Source of the DNA: Lonsdalea britannica
GTDB lineage: Bacteria > Pseudomonadota > Gammaproteobacteria > Enterobacterales > Enterobacteriaceae
NCBI RefSeq assembly: GCF_946477055.1
Contig: NZ_CAMKXG010000129.1
Location: forward strand, 1 to 9,936
Reading direction: 5' to 3'
Length of the DNA stretch: 9,936 nt
Positions 1 through 7,881 of the stretch are shown in pieces (positions within the stretch are counted from its first letter, which is position 1; the number at the start of each line of letters is the position of its first letter). The notes beneath the pieces are model-generated. The model saw only the letters and a list, made by a program, of their open reading frames with translations. It searched no databases and was not told where the DNA came from. The position numbers were made by a program, and so were the translations under genes.

Positions 1-29
1 TGTTCGCCGTTTCTCAAGGAGACTCTTTC

Positions 30-605
30 ATGACCGTCCGTTTCCGTCTGCTGACGATGCTGCCAACGTTGATCGCACTGGCAGGGTGCGCTCAACAGCA
101 ACAGCTGCCTCAGGTGCAGCAAGAGATCAGCCAATTGAATCAGCGGTTGCAGACGCTGGCTGAACAGGCCGTGGCGCTTGAACGCCAAAATGCCCTGAAT
201 GCACACTCCTACGCGGGCGTTTATCTGCTGCCAGCAGCCAAAAACTATGCGCTGGTGGACAGCGCGATCGGCCGATTGAGCGTCTCTCTCAGCCATGTTT
301 CGCAGGAAGCCAGCGGGACATACGCCCAGTTGCATATCCGACTGATCGACGGTGGAACGTTGCCGAATTTCCGCGCGCATTTAGATTGGGGCGAACTGGA
401 CGCATCGGGAAAGCCGCTGACGGATGGCGCGCAAACCCAGTCCTTCGCCGTGTCGCAAACGCTGGTTTCCAAATGGGAAGCCGCCATCGCGCTGCGCCTG
501 ACCGGCCTGCCGCCTGAACAGCTGGGTTTCATTCGCCTGTACGATATCGAGAAGGTCACCGGGATGGCGCCGCAGCCGGGCCACATTTCCTCACCGGCGC
601 ACTAA
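30..605 (+). CDS. yajI: YajI-like lipoprotein (DUF3251 family)
   Basis: This encodes a 191-residue predicted lipoprotein. A short charged N-terminus and hydrophobic stretch lead to a lipobox LAGC with the lipidated Cys at residue 20. The residues after Cys are Ala-Gln, not Asp, so by the Lol sorting rule it should reach the outer membrane (inference). Residues about 25-55 are Gln/Leu-rich with heptad-like spacing and probably form a short coiled coil. The remainder is a globular domain with no catalytic motif I recognise. The start is supported by AAGGAG at 16-21, 8 nt upstream of ATG. Assignment to YajI rests on the lipobox, size and position next to the sec operon; in E. coli yajI lies in the same neighbourhood, separated from secF by yajD and tsx. 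Its molecular function is unknown. Confidence 0.85.
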   Translation: MTVRFRLLTMLPTLIALAGCAQQQQLPQVQQEISQLNQRLQTLAEQAVALERQNALNAHSYAGVYLLPAAKNYALVDSAIGRLSVSLSHVSQEASGTYAQLHIRLIDGGTLPNFRAHLDWGELDASGKPLTDGAQTQSFAVSQTLVSKWEAAIALRLTGLPPEQLGFIRLYDIEKVTGMAPQPGHISSPAH

Positions 606-620
606 CGAATGGGTTTGATA

Positions 621-646
621 GCGGGCATCATCTTGCCCGCCGTTTT
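621..646 (+). terminator. Probable yajI rho-independent terminator
   Basis: A 7-bp perfect inverted repeat, GCGGGCA at 621-627 and TGCCCGC at 634-640 with a 6-nt loop, begins 15 nt after the yajI stop. It is followed by CGTTTTCTG, an interrupted U-tract. The weak tail makes it a moderate terminator; the stronger one at 671-700 follows. Confidence 0.6.
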
Positions 647-670
647 CTGCCGAGCACCGTCACACAAGCC

Positions 671-700
671 AAAAAAAACCCGCCGAAAGGCGGGTTTTTT
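671..700. terminator. Bidirectional terminator between yajI and secF
   Basis: A GC stem, CCCGCC at 679-684 and GGCGGG at 689-694 with a GAAA loop, is flanked by A8 on the left and T6 on the right. Read on + it gives a U6 tail ending yajI transcripts; read on minus it gives a U8 tail and ends the queA-tgt-yajC-secD-secF operon 18 nt past the secF stop. A-T pairs of the flanks can extend the stem. Confidence 0.93.
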
Positions 701-718
701 GCGTATCGAAATAGAACG

Positions 719-1687
719 TTACGGTAACAGCGACGGCTGGTCCGCCCCTTCTTTCTCGACTTTCTGCTGAATCATGTGCTCGCGCTTCATGCCCAGCTTC
801 AGCGCCAGTGCGGACGCGACGTAAATCGAAGACACCGTACCGATGGAGACACCGATCAGCATCGCCAGCGAGAAGCCTGACAGCATCGCACCGCCGAAGA
901 TGTACAGCATCAGCACCACCACCAGCGTGGTGGCGGACGTCATGATGGTGCGGCTCAGCGTTTGCGTCAGCGACACGTTCATGATCTCGTACGGCGTACC
1001 GCGGCGGATCTTACGGAAGTTCTCACGGATACGGTCGGAGACCACGATACTGTCGTTCAGCGAGTAACCGATGACCGACATGAGCGAGGCCACGATGGTC
1101 AGATCGATTTCGATCTGAAACAGCGACAGCACGCCCAGCGTGATGATGACGTCATGCGCCAACGCGATAACCGCGCCCAGCGCCAAACGCCATTCAAAAC
1201 GGAAGCCGACATAGATCAGGATGCAGATCAGCGCCGCCAGCAGCGCCATGCCGCCCGCCTGCGCCAGATCGTTACCCACGCTCGGTCCAACGAACTCGAT
1301 ACGTTTCACTTCGCCGTGCTGGGAGGTGCTCTGGTTAATCACGTTCAACACCTGATTACCCAGCTCCTGCCCGGAGTTGCCGACGTTCGGCGACATACGC
1401 ACCATCACGTCACGGCTGCTGCCGAAGTTCTGAACCAGAGGGTCGGCAAAGCCGGCTTTCTCCAGCGCCTGACGCATTTCGTCCAGATCGCCCGGTTTTT
1501 CCAGATGAATTTCAATCACCGTACCACCGGTGAAATCCAGTCCCCAGTTGAAGCCGCGGGCGCCGATCAGCACCAGCGAAATCACCAGCAGAATCCCGGA
1601 AATCAGGAACGCCAGATTGTCCCAGCGCATAAAGTCGATGACTTTACGGCCGTAGTTGAGTTGCTCAACAGTATATTCCTGTGCCAC
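719..1687 (-). CDS. secF: Protein translocase subunit SecF
   Basis: SecF (322 residues; E. coli about 323) pairs with SecD in the inner membrane and uses the proton gradient to assist late steps of SecYEG export. The N-terminus [10 protein letters not shown] resembles E. coli SecF. TM1 lies near residues 24-43, followed by the [16 protein letters not shown] motif at about 45-60 opening a small periplasmic domain. Five further membrane segments fill about 145-300, including the [17 protein letters not shown] signature at 207-223; Asp212 is the acidic membrane residue corresponding to Asp213 of E. coli SecF, linked to ion conduction. The start codon is GTG. Its Shine-Dalgarno site overlaps the secD stop, only 10 nt upstream, so translation is probably coupled. 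It is the last gene of the operon. Confidence 0.98.
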   Translation of the reverse strand: MAQEYTVEQLNYGRKVIDFMRWDNLAFLISGILLVISLVLIGARGFNWGLDFTGGTVIEIHLEKPGDLDEMRQALEKAGFADPLVQNFGSSRDVMVRMSPNVGNSGQELGNQVLNVINQSTSQHGEVKRIEFVGPSVGNDLAQAGGMALLAALICILIYVGFRFEWRLALGAVIALAHDVIITLGVLSLFQIEIDLTIVASLMSVIGYSLNDSIVVSDRIRENFRKIRRGTPYEIMNVSLTQTLSRTIMTSATTLVVVLMLYIFGGAMLSGFSLAMLIGVSIGTVSSIYVASALALKLGMKREHMIQQKVEKEGADQPSLLP

Positions 1688-1692
1688 AACGC

Positions 1693-1699
1693 ACTCCTC
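1693..1699 (-). promoter_or_regulatory. secF ribosome binding site overlapping secD stop
   Basis: On the minus strand GAGGAGT lies 5 nt before the secF GTG and shares bases with the secD TGA stop (1698-1700). It fixes the GTG start and suggests translational coupling, which would keep SecD and SecF near equal amounts (inference). Confidence 0.75.
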
Positions 1700-3545
1700 A
1701 GATAGACAGCTTGTTAATGCGTTTACCGCCGTAAAGCAGGTTCACGATGGCACGGGTACCGACAATCGCCGTAAACATCGAGGTCGCAACCCCGATAGTG
1801 GTGGTGATGGCAAAGCCTTTAATCGAGCCGGTACCGACCGCATACAGGATCACGGCAGTGATCAGGGTCGTCACGTTGGCATCCACGATACTGGAGAACG
1901 CGCCTTTATAACCCTCGTGGATCGCCTGCTGGACCGTACGCCCGTTTTTCAGCTCTTCCTTGATACGTTCGTTAATCAACACGTTCGCATCGACCGCCAC
2001 CGCCAGCGTCAGCACGATACCGGCAATCCCCGGCATGGTGAGCGTCGCGCCGGGCAGCAGAGACATGATCCCGACAATCAGCACCAGGTTCGCGATAAGC
2101 GCGGTCGTCGCGATAATCCCGAATTTACGGTAGTAAACCACCATAAACACGATGGACGCGATCAGGCCCCACAGACAGGCTTCCAGACCCTGAGTAATGT
2201 TCTGCATCCCCAGCGTCGGGCCAATGGTCCGCTCTTCGACGATCTGAATCGGCGCAATCAACGCACCGGCGCGCAGCAGCAGTGACAGCTGGCGAGCTTC
2301 GTTCGGATTGTTGATGCCGGTGATACGGAAGCTGTTGCCCAAGCGCGACTGAATCGTCGCGACGTTGATGACCTCTTCCTGTTTCTCCAGAATGGCGCGG
2401 CCGTTGGCATCTTTCTTACCGCTGTCCTTATATTCCACGAACAGCGTCGCCATCAGTTTGCCGATGTTGTCCTTGGTGAAGTTGGACATGATGTTGCCGC
2501 CGGCGCTGTCCAGAGAAATGTTGACCTGAGGACGGTTGTATTCGTCAGCGCTGGACGTTGAGTCCGTGATGTGGTCGCCGGTCAGAATCACGCGCTTGTA
2601 CAGCACGACAGGACCGCCTTCACGCATCTGTTTCACTTCTGAGTCACCCGGTACGCGTCCGCTGGCGGCAGCCGTTGAATCCGCGTTTGAGTTAACCAGA
2701 CGGAATTCCAGCGTCGCCGTCGCGCCCAAGATTTCTTTCGCGCGCGCCGTATCCTGGATACCCGGCAGTTCGACGACGATACGGTCAGCGCCCTGACGCT
2801 GAACCAACGGCTCGGCAACACCCAGCTGGTTCACACGGTTACGCAGAATGTTGATGTTCTGCTGGACCGCATACTCGCGGGCTTCGCTCAGTCGCGCATC
2901 GCTCATGACCGCACGCAGCGTCGCGTCGCCATTGGCGTTGATCACCAGATCGCGGTGACGGGATGTCAGATAGCTGACGCCTTGATCGCGGGTCTGACCG
3001 TCGCGGAAGCGAATTTCGACGCCGTAGTTATCAATCTTGCGGACGGAAGCGTAAGGAATGTTTTTCTCGCGCAGATCGCTGCGCAGGGAATCCATGGTTT
3101 GTTCCTGCAGCTTGCCCAGCGCGGTATCCATATCCACTTCCATCAGGAAGTGTACGCCGCCGCGCAGGTCGAGCCCCAGCTTCATGGGTTCAGCGCCCAG
3201 CATTCTCAGCCATTGCGGAGTAGCGGGAGCCAGGTTGAGCGCAACGACAAACTTGTCGCCCAGCTCGCCGAGCAGCGCTTCACGTGCGCGGAGCTGTACG
3301 TCAGGGTTGGAGAAACGAGCCAGTATCGCGCCGTTTTCAAGCGCAATCGACTTGCTGGAAAGATTCTGTTCTTTTAAGACATTCTGGACCTGGACCAGCG
3401 TAGACTCACTGGCGGCGGCACCCCGCGCGCCAGTGATCTGAATCGCCGGATCCTCACCATATAGGTTAGGAAGCGCATACAGCAGACCGATGAGAATAGC
3501 CACGATCAGCATGATGTACTTCCACAAAGGATAACGGTTTAACAC
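1698..3545 (-). CDS. secD: Protein translocase subunit SecD
   Basis: SecD (615 residues, the same length as E. coli SecD) is the larger RND-superfamily subunit of SecDF and pulls translocating chains into the periplasm using the proton gradient. TM1 is at about residues 9-27. A large periplasmic region follows to about 450, with the [16 protein letters not shown] motif at 123-138 and [13 protein letters not shown] at 253-265. Five more membrane segments occupy about 453-605. The [20 protein letters not shown] signature at 509-528 carries Asp519, the conserved residue needed for ion-coupled function in the family. The start is GTG with AGGGAA 5 nt upstream (3551-3556). It lies 29 nt downstream of yajC and 10 nt upstream of secF. 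I see no truncation or unusual change. Confidence 0.98.
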   Translation of the reverse strand: MLNRYPLWKYIMLIVAILIGLLYALPNLYGEDPAIQITGARGAAASESTLVQVQNVLKEQNLSSKSIALENGAILARFSNPDVQLRAREALLGELGDKFVVALNLAPATPQWLRMLGAEPMKLGLDLRGGVHFLMEVDMDTALGKLQEQTMDSLRSDLREKNIPYASVRKIDNYGVEIRFRDGQTRDQGVSYLTSRHRDLVINANGDATLRAVMSDARLSEAREYAVQQNINILRNRVNQLGVAEPLVQRQGADRIVVELPGIQDTARAKEILGATATLEFRLVNSNADSTAAASGRVPGDSEVKQMREGGPVVLYKRVILTGDHITDSTSSADEYNRPQVNISLDSAGGNIMSNFTKDNIGKLMATLFVEYKDSGKKDANGRAILEKQEEVINVATIQSRLGNSFRITGINNPNEARQLSLLLRAGALIAPIQIVEERTIGPTLGMQNITQGLEACLWGLIASIVFMVVYYRKFGIIATTALIANLVLIVGIMSLLPGATLTMPGIAGIVLTLAVAVDANVLINERIKEELKNGRTVQQAIHEGYKGAFSSIVDANVTTLITAVILYAVGTGSIKGFAITTTIGVATSMFTAIVGTRAIVNLLYGGKRINKLSI

Positions 3546-3574
3546 GGTAGTTCCCTTTGGGAAAAGGCAAAAAA

Positions 3575-3910
3575 TTACAGGGCTTTCATAGTACCCTTCG
3601 GCAGCACGGAGGCTACGAAATCACGTTTGATCACGACTTCGTTGTTTTCGTTCAGTTCGATAGCGATGTAGCCGTTCTCGGAGACTTTAGTCACACGACC
3701 TACCAGGCCGCCGTTAGTCAGCACTTCATCCCCTTTGCTGATGGAATCCATCAACTTTTTGTGTTCCTTGGCGCGCTTTTGCTGAGGACGCAGGATCATG
3801 AAGTAAAAAATCAGACCGAACACGACCAGCATGATGATCAGAGAATAAGGGCTTCCCTGCGCCGGAGCCCCCGCTGTTGCTGCAACGGCATCGGAAATGA
3901 AAAGACTCAT
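3575..3910 (-). CDS. yajC: Sec translocon accessory subunit YajC
   Basis: YajC (111 residues, E. coli 110) is a single-span inner-membrane protein that co-purifies with SecDF and associates with SecYEG. Residues 1-21 form a short N-terminal segment. One transmembrane helix spans about 22-40, ending in the conserved RPQQKR motif at 41-46. A small cytoplasmic domain follows, with the [15 protein letters not shown] motif at 59-73 and the C-terminal [12 protein letters not shown] is preceded by AGAGGAAAC at 3915-3923. It is the third gene of the operon, 93 nt after tgt and 29 nt before secD. The exact biochemical role of YajC is not settled even in E. coli. Confidence 0.98.
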   Translation of the reverse strand: MSLFISDAVAATAGAPAQGSPYSLIIMLVVFGLIFYFMILRPQQKRAKEHKKLMDSISKGDEVLTNGGLVGRVTKVSENGYIAIELNENNEVVIKRDFVASVLPKGTMKAL

Positions 3911-4003
3911 GTAAGTTTCCTCTTTATAAAAACGAAAAAGTGATCAAACCAAATAACGTCAAGGGAGCGACGTCCGCCGCCGCCCTCATACTGCTTATAC
4001 GCC
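3911..4003 (-). other. tgt-yajC intergenic region
   Basis: This 93-bp spacer lies inside the operon. It holds the yajC ribosome binding site (3915-3923), an inverted repeat ACGTC-N8-GACGT around 3956-3973, a short CCG run (3974-3982), and near-repeats of TTATAC/ATACTGC at 3988-4012 reaching into the tgt 3' end. No terminator is visible, so read-through from tgt is expected. No convincing internal promoter was found. Confidence 0.5.
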
Positions 4004-5134
<1,131 letters not shown>

Positions 5135-5138
5135 TTAA

Positions 5139-5143
5139 CCTCC
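5139..5143 (-). promoter_or_regulatory. tgt Shine-Dalgarno site with short spacer
   Basis: GGAGG on the minus strand lies 4 nt from the GTG start. The strong match but tight spacing supports GTG at 5134 as the initiation codon, which also gives the expected family N-terminus. Confidence 0.7.
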
Positions 5144-5198
5144 AGCACCAGAGAAACAGTCTGATGTCGTTGTTGATGACCTATAAATAGGCACTGCT

Positions 5199-5214
5199 GG
5201 CGGCCTATGCCGCC
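5199..5214. repeat. Perfect hairpin in the queA-tgt spacer
   Basis: GGCGGC at 5199-5204 and GCCGCC at 5209-5214 form a perfect 6-bp GC stem with a 4-nt loop, 13 nt downstream of the queA stop. On minus no T-run follows, so it is not a classic terminator. It could stabilise the 3' end of a processed queA mRNA or tune expression between queA and tgt (inference). Confidence 0.6.
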
Positions 5215-5227
5215 GGTAATAATCGGT

Positions 5228-6298
5228 TTATTCGCCGACGTGTTCCTGCTCTGCCTCGGGATTACGCGTGATAAACATCGCATCGCCGTAGCTGAAAAAG
5301 CGTAGCTGCTCCGCCACCGCCTGACGATAGGCGTTCATGGTGTGACGGTAGCCAGCGAAAGCGGAGACCAGCATGATCAACGTGGACTCCGGCAGGTGGA
5401 AGTTGGTCACTAGCGCATCGATCACGCGATAGTGGTAGCCGGGATAGATAAAGATGCGGGTATCGCCAAAGAACGGAGCAATCATCGCCTCCGAACTGGC
5501 CTGCGCCGCGCTTTCCAGCGAACGGACGGACGTCGTGCCGACGGCAATCACTCGATTGCCGCGCGCTTTACACGCCAGCACGGCATCCACGACGTCCTGC
5601 GGGACTTCCGCATACTCGGCGTGCATCACGTGATCTTCAATGCTGTCCACGCGTACCGGCTGGAAGGTGCCCGCCCCGACGTGCAGGGTGACGAAGGCCA
5701 TTTCGATGCCCTTATCGCGCAGCGCTGCCAGCAGCGGCTCATCGAAGTGCAGACCGGCGGTCGGCGCTGCGACCGCGCCGGGACGCTGGCTGTAGACGGT
5801 CTGATACAGTTCGCGGTCGGCATCCTCATCAGGACGGTCGATATACGGCGGAAGCGGAATGTGGCCGATATCGTTGAGAATGGTCAGCACGTCGCGCGGA
5901 TCGTCGAAACGAATTTCGAACAGCGCATCCTGACGGGACAGCATCGTGGCCGCTACGCTTTCATCCTCGCCCAGCACCAGCTCCGCGCCCGGCTTAGGCG
6001 CCTTCGAAGCGCGCACATGCGCCAACACCCGATGTTCGTCCAGTACACGCTCTACCAGAACTTCCAGCTTGCCGCCGCTCGCTTTACGTCCGAACAGTCG
6101 GGCGGGGATCACGCGCGTATTGTTGAAAACCAGCAGGTCGCCGGGTTCCAGCTTGTCCAACAAATCGCTAAAGATGCCCAAAGACGTCTCTCCGCTCGGC
6201 CCATCCAGCGACAGCAAACGGCATCCGCTACGCTGCGCCTGGGGATAATGGGCGATGAGAGACTCAGGGAGTTCAAACGAAAAATCGGCAACACGCAT
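5228..6298 (-). CDS. queA: S-adenosylmethionine:tRNA ribosyltransferase-isomerase
   Basis: QueA (356 residues, the same length as E. coli QueA) transfers and isomerises the ribosyl group of S-adenosylmethionine onto preQ1 in tRNA, giving epoxyqueuosine. Conserved blocks are present in order: [19 protein letters not shown] at 1-19, [18 protein letters not shown] at 55-72, [20 protein letters not shown] at 150-169, [14 protein letters not shown] at 177-190, [13 protein letters not shown] at 205-217, and [18 protein letters not shown] near the C-terminus. The ATG gives the family N-terminus, but only a weak Shine-Dalgarno (AAGTGA) lies upstream. It is the first gene of the minus-strand operon, with a candidate promoter at 6343-6371. 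No anomaly seen. Confidence 0.98.
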   Translation of the reverse strand: MRVADFSFELPESLIAHYPQAQRSGCRLLSLDGPSGETSLGIFSDLLDKLEPGDLLVFNNTRVIPARLFGRKASGGKLEVLVERVLDEHRVLAHVRASKAPKPGAELVLGEDESVAATMLSRQDALFEIRFDDPRDVLTILNDIGHIPLPPYIDRPDEDADRELYQTVYSQRPGAVAAPTAGLHFDEPLLAALRDKGIEMAFVTLHVGAGTFQPVRVDSIEDHVMHAEYAEVPQDVVDAVLACKARGNRVIAVGTTSVRSLESAAQASSEAMIAPFFGDTRIFIYPGYHYRVIDALVTNFHLPESTLIMLVSAFAGYRHTMNAYRQAVAEQLRFFSYGDAMFITRNPEAEQEHVGE

Positions 6299-6342
6299 GA
6301 CTATTCACTTAGCTATCTGACAGAGGGAAAAAGAGGCGGCCT

Positions 6343-6371
6343 AGTCTAGAGCCGGGAACGACCGGCTGCAA
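6343..6371 (-). promoter_or_regulatory. Candidate sigma-70 promoter for queA-tgt-yajC-secD-secF
   Basis: On minus, TTGCAG (6371-6366) and TAGACT (6348-6343) are separated by exactly 17 nt, giving a leader of roughly 38 nt before queA. The hexamers match consensus at 3/6 and 4/6, so this is modest by itself; position and spacing support it. A GCCGG-N6-CCGGC inverted repeat (6351-6366) lies within the spacer. In E. coli the tgt/sec operon promoter also lies upstream of queA and is helped by Fis; I did not find a convincing Fis site here. Confidence 0.5.
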
Positions 6372-6402
6372 GAAATAAGCGGTCTGTGAGAGGAATTGCA
6401 CT

Positions 6403-6408
6403 TATACT
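6403..6408 (+). promoter_or_regulatory. Candidate -10 box directly upstream of acpH
   Basis: TATACT (5/6 to TATAAT) ends 6 nt before the acpH ATG, so transcription would start at or next to the A of ATG. No good -35 (17-nt spacing gives CGGTCT) or extended -10 is visible. Use of this box would give a leaderless or nearly leaderless mRNA. Confidence 0.35.
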
Positions 6409-6414
6409 GCCGGG

Positions 6415-7014
6415 ATGAATTTTCTCGCCCATCTCCATTTAGCCACGCTGGCCGACAGCTCCCTGCTGGGAAACCTGATGGCTGACTTTGTCCGTGGTAA
6501 TCCCGACGGCACTTTTCCCGACGAGATCGTCGCCGGCATTCGGCTGCATCGCCGAATAGACAGCCTGACGGACAGCCTGCCGGAAGTCCGCGCCGCGTGC
6601 CGCTATTTCAGCGCCGACTATCGTCGCGTCGCGCCAATTACGCTCGACGTGCTGTGGGACCATTTTCTGGCGCGGCACTGGACGAGACTGTCGCCCCACG
6701 TCACCTTGCCGCAATTCGTCGCCGACGCCCGCGGAGAGATAGAACCGCATTTGCCGCAGACCCCGGAGCGTTTCCGCAATCTGAACAACTATCTGTGGAC
6801 CGAACGTTGGCTGGAGCGCTATGCCGAGCTTCCGTTTATCGGCGAAGTCCTGTACCGCATGGCGCTGCGTCGCCCTCGTCTGGCGGCGCTGGCGGGCTCT
6901 TTCGAGGAGGTGGAGCGTCACTATCATCAGCTTGAAACACTGTTCTGGCAGTTTTATCCCGTCATGATGGAGACCGTAAAGAGCGGGCGGCTGTCATCAT
7001 CAGCGACGAGCTAA
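6415..7014 (+). CDS. acpH: Acyl carrier protein phosphodiesterase AcpH
   Basis: AcpH (199 residues; E. coli 193; formerly yajB) removes the 4'-phosphopantetheine group from holo-acyl carrier protein, giving apo-ACP. The N-terminus [10 protein letters not shown] and the [12 protein letters not shown] block (19-30) are typical; Asp24 there is the residue tied to metal binding in the E. coli enzyme, a distant HD-type hydrolase. Further conserved blocks are [15 protein letters not shown] (45-59), [20 protein letters not shown] (70-89) and NLNNYLW (122-128). The start matches the family, yet no Shine-Dalgarno sits at a usable distance: GAGAGGAA at 6388-6395 is 19 nt away and no alternative in-frame start lies between. 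It is divergent from queA, as in E. coli. Its C-terminus is a few residues longer than E. coli AcpH. Confidence 0.95.
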   Translation: MNFLAHLHLATLADSSLLGNLMADFVRGNPDGTFPDEIVAGIRLHRRIDSLTDSLPEVRAACRYFSADYRRVAPITLDVLWDHFLARHWTRLSPHVTLPQFVADARGEIEPHLPQTPERFRNLNNYLWTERWLERYAELPFIGEVLYRMALRRPRLAALAGSFEEVERHYHQLETLFWQFYPVMMETVKSGRLSSSATS

Positions 7015-7037
7015 TCGGTCGACCTCGGAAAGCAATA

Positions 7038-7076
7038 CCAATTGATGCAATAGGCAAAACCTATCTCATTGATTGG
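7038..7076. promoter_or_regulatory. Long dyad resembling an OxyR operator upstream of the peroxiredoxin gene
   Basis: An interrupted palindrome is centred on 7057: CCAAT (7038-7042) with ATTGG (7072-7076), ATG (7045-7047) with CAT (7067-7069), and ATAGG (7050-7054) with CCTAT (7060-7064). The core ATAG-N7-CTAT has the known OxyR spacing, and the outer CAAT and ATTG quartets fall exactly 11 nt from the inner ones, as in four-half-site OxyR operators. The dyad lies just upstream of the candidate promoter at 7088-7116. OxyR (LysR family, activated by hydrogen peroxide) is the likely ligand, by inference from pattern and downstream gene. Confidence 0.6.
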
Positions 7077-7087
7077 CCGACATTCCC

Positions 7088-7116
7088 TTTATTCACCCTG
7101 ACGAAATACCTATACT
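7088..7116 (+). promoter_or_regulatory. Candidate promoter of the peroxiredoxin gene
   Basis: TATACT at 7111-7116 (5/6) has TTTATT (3/6) 17 nt upstream at 7088-7093. A good -10 with a poor -35 suits an activator-dependent promoter, and the OxyR-like dyad would be centred near -66. The predicted leader is about 46 nt. Confidence 0.45.
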
Positions 7117-7158
7117 CGCTAGGGTTTATTTCCCTCCGCTTTACTCATTTACCACCAC

Positions 7159-7163
7159 GGGAG
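7159..7163 (+). promoter_or_regulatory. Ribosome binding site that decides the peroxiredoxin start
   Basis: GGGAG lies 5 nt before ATG at 7169. The frame stays open back to a TTG at 7073 inside the putative operator, but that start would add 32 residues unlike the family, so 7169 is chosen. Confidence 0.85.
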
Positions 7164-7168
7164 TTATT

Positions 7169-7771
7169 ATGATTCTGGTCACTCGTCCCGCCCCCGATTT
7201 CACTGCCGCCGCCGTTTTAGGCAGCGGAGAGATCGTTGAAAATTTCAACCTGAAAGAGCACATCAACGGTAAACCGGCCGTCATCTTCTTCTGGCCGATG
7301 GATTTCACCTTCGTGTGCCCGTCAGAACTGATCGCTTTCGACCACCGTTACGAAGAGTTCCAGAAGCGCGGCGTTGAAGTCGTCGGCGTCTCCTTCGACT
7401 CCGAATTCGTCCATAACGCCTGGCGCAGCACCCCTATCGACAAAGGCGGTATCGGCGAAGTGAAATACGCGATGGTGGCAGACATCAAACGCGAAATTCA
7501 GAAAGCCTACGGCATCGAACATCCGGATGCGGGCGTCGCTCTGCGCGGTTCTTTCCTGATCGACAAAAACGGCATCGTGCGCCATCAGGTCGTCAACGAT
7601 CTGCCGCTGGGTCGTAACGTCGATGAAATGCTGCGTATGGTCGATGCCCTGCAGTTCCACGAAGAGCACGGCGAAGTGTGTCCGGCGCAGTGGGTGAAGG
7701 GTGAAGAAGGCATGGGCGCGTCTCCGGACGGCGTTGCCAAATACCTGTCTCAGAACGCCAACAAGCTGTAA
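7169..7771 (+). CDS. Typical 2-Cys peroxiredoxin (AhpC/TSA family, Prx1-like)
   Basis: This 200-residue thiol peroxidase reduces hydrogen peroxide and organic peroxides in the cytoplasm. The peroxidatic Cys50 lies in PMDFTFVCPSEL with the PxxxTxxC triad (Pro43, Thr47, Cys50); Arg126 is the conserved active-site Arg; the resolving Cys171 lies in GEVCPAQW. It is nearer the eukaryotic and plant Prx1 type than E. coli AhpC (187 residues): it has a GGIG motif at 93-96 and a C-terminal extension ending KYLSQNANKL. No ahpF lies nearby in this window, so thioredoxin is the likelier reductant (inference). The protein is often annotated as ahpC/tsaA-like or peroxiredoxin C in Enterobacterales. It stands alone with its own promoter and terminator and probably belongs to the peroxide-stress response. 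Confidence 0.95.
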   Translation: MILVTRPAPDFTAAAVLGSGEIVENFNLKEHINGKPAVIFFWPMDFTFVCPSELIAFDHRYEEFQKRGVEVVGVSFDSEFVHNAWRSTPIDKGGIGEVKYAMVADIKREIQKAYGIEHPDAGVALRGSFLIDKNGIVRHQVVNDLPLGRNVDEMLRMVDALQFHEEHGEVCPAQWVKGEEGMGASPDGVAKYLSQNANKL

Positions 7772-7788
7772 TTCACGGCTTTTGACGT

Positions 7789-7823
7789 AAAAAAACCCCG
7801 CGGTGGTCGCCGCGGGGTTTTTT
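7789..7823. terminator. Strong bidirectional terminator between the peroxiredoxin gene and proY
   Basis: A perfect 8-bp stem, CCCCGCGG at 7796-7803 and CCGCGGGG at 7810-7817 with a 6-nt loop, is flanked by A7 (7789-7795) and T6 (7818-7823). It starts 17 nt after the peroxiredoxin stop and also serves the convergent proY, whose stop is about 60 nt away. Confidence 0.95.
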
Positions 7824-7881
7824 ATTTGCTGTGACTTACGCCGGACAGGCCTATGCGCTCACGCGGTCCGACTCAGGGTCA

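Noticed and set aside
962..2285. Open frames on + opposite secF and secD (247 and 209 codons).
   Set aside because: They show the same His/Arg/Gln-rich shadow composition and have no recognisable domain, while the minus-strand frames are clear SecF and SecD.
3923..3951. TATAAA with TTGGTT 18 nt upstream as a yajC-specific promoter on minus.
   Set aside because: The transcript would begin within the yajC Shine-Dalgarno site and lose it, so an internal promoter here is unlikely.
3974..3985. CCG trinucleotide run in the tgt-yajC spacer as a phase-variable repeat.
   Set aside because: Only three units, in GC-rich DNA and outside any coding frame.
5432..6349. A 305-codon open frame on + opposite queA.
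   Set aside because: Shadow of QueA; it runs into the queA promoter region without ribosome site or domain.
7073..7168. N-terminal extension of the peroxiredoxin from a TTG at 7073.
   Set aside because: The added 32 residues do not resemble the family, the TTG is inside the operator-like dyad, and ATG 7169 has a good GGGAG site.
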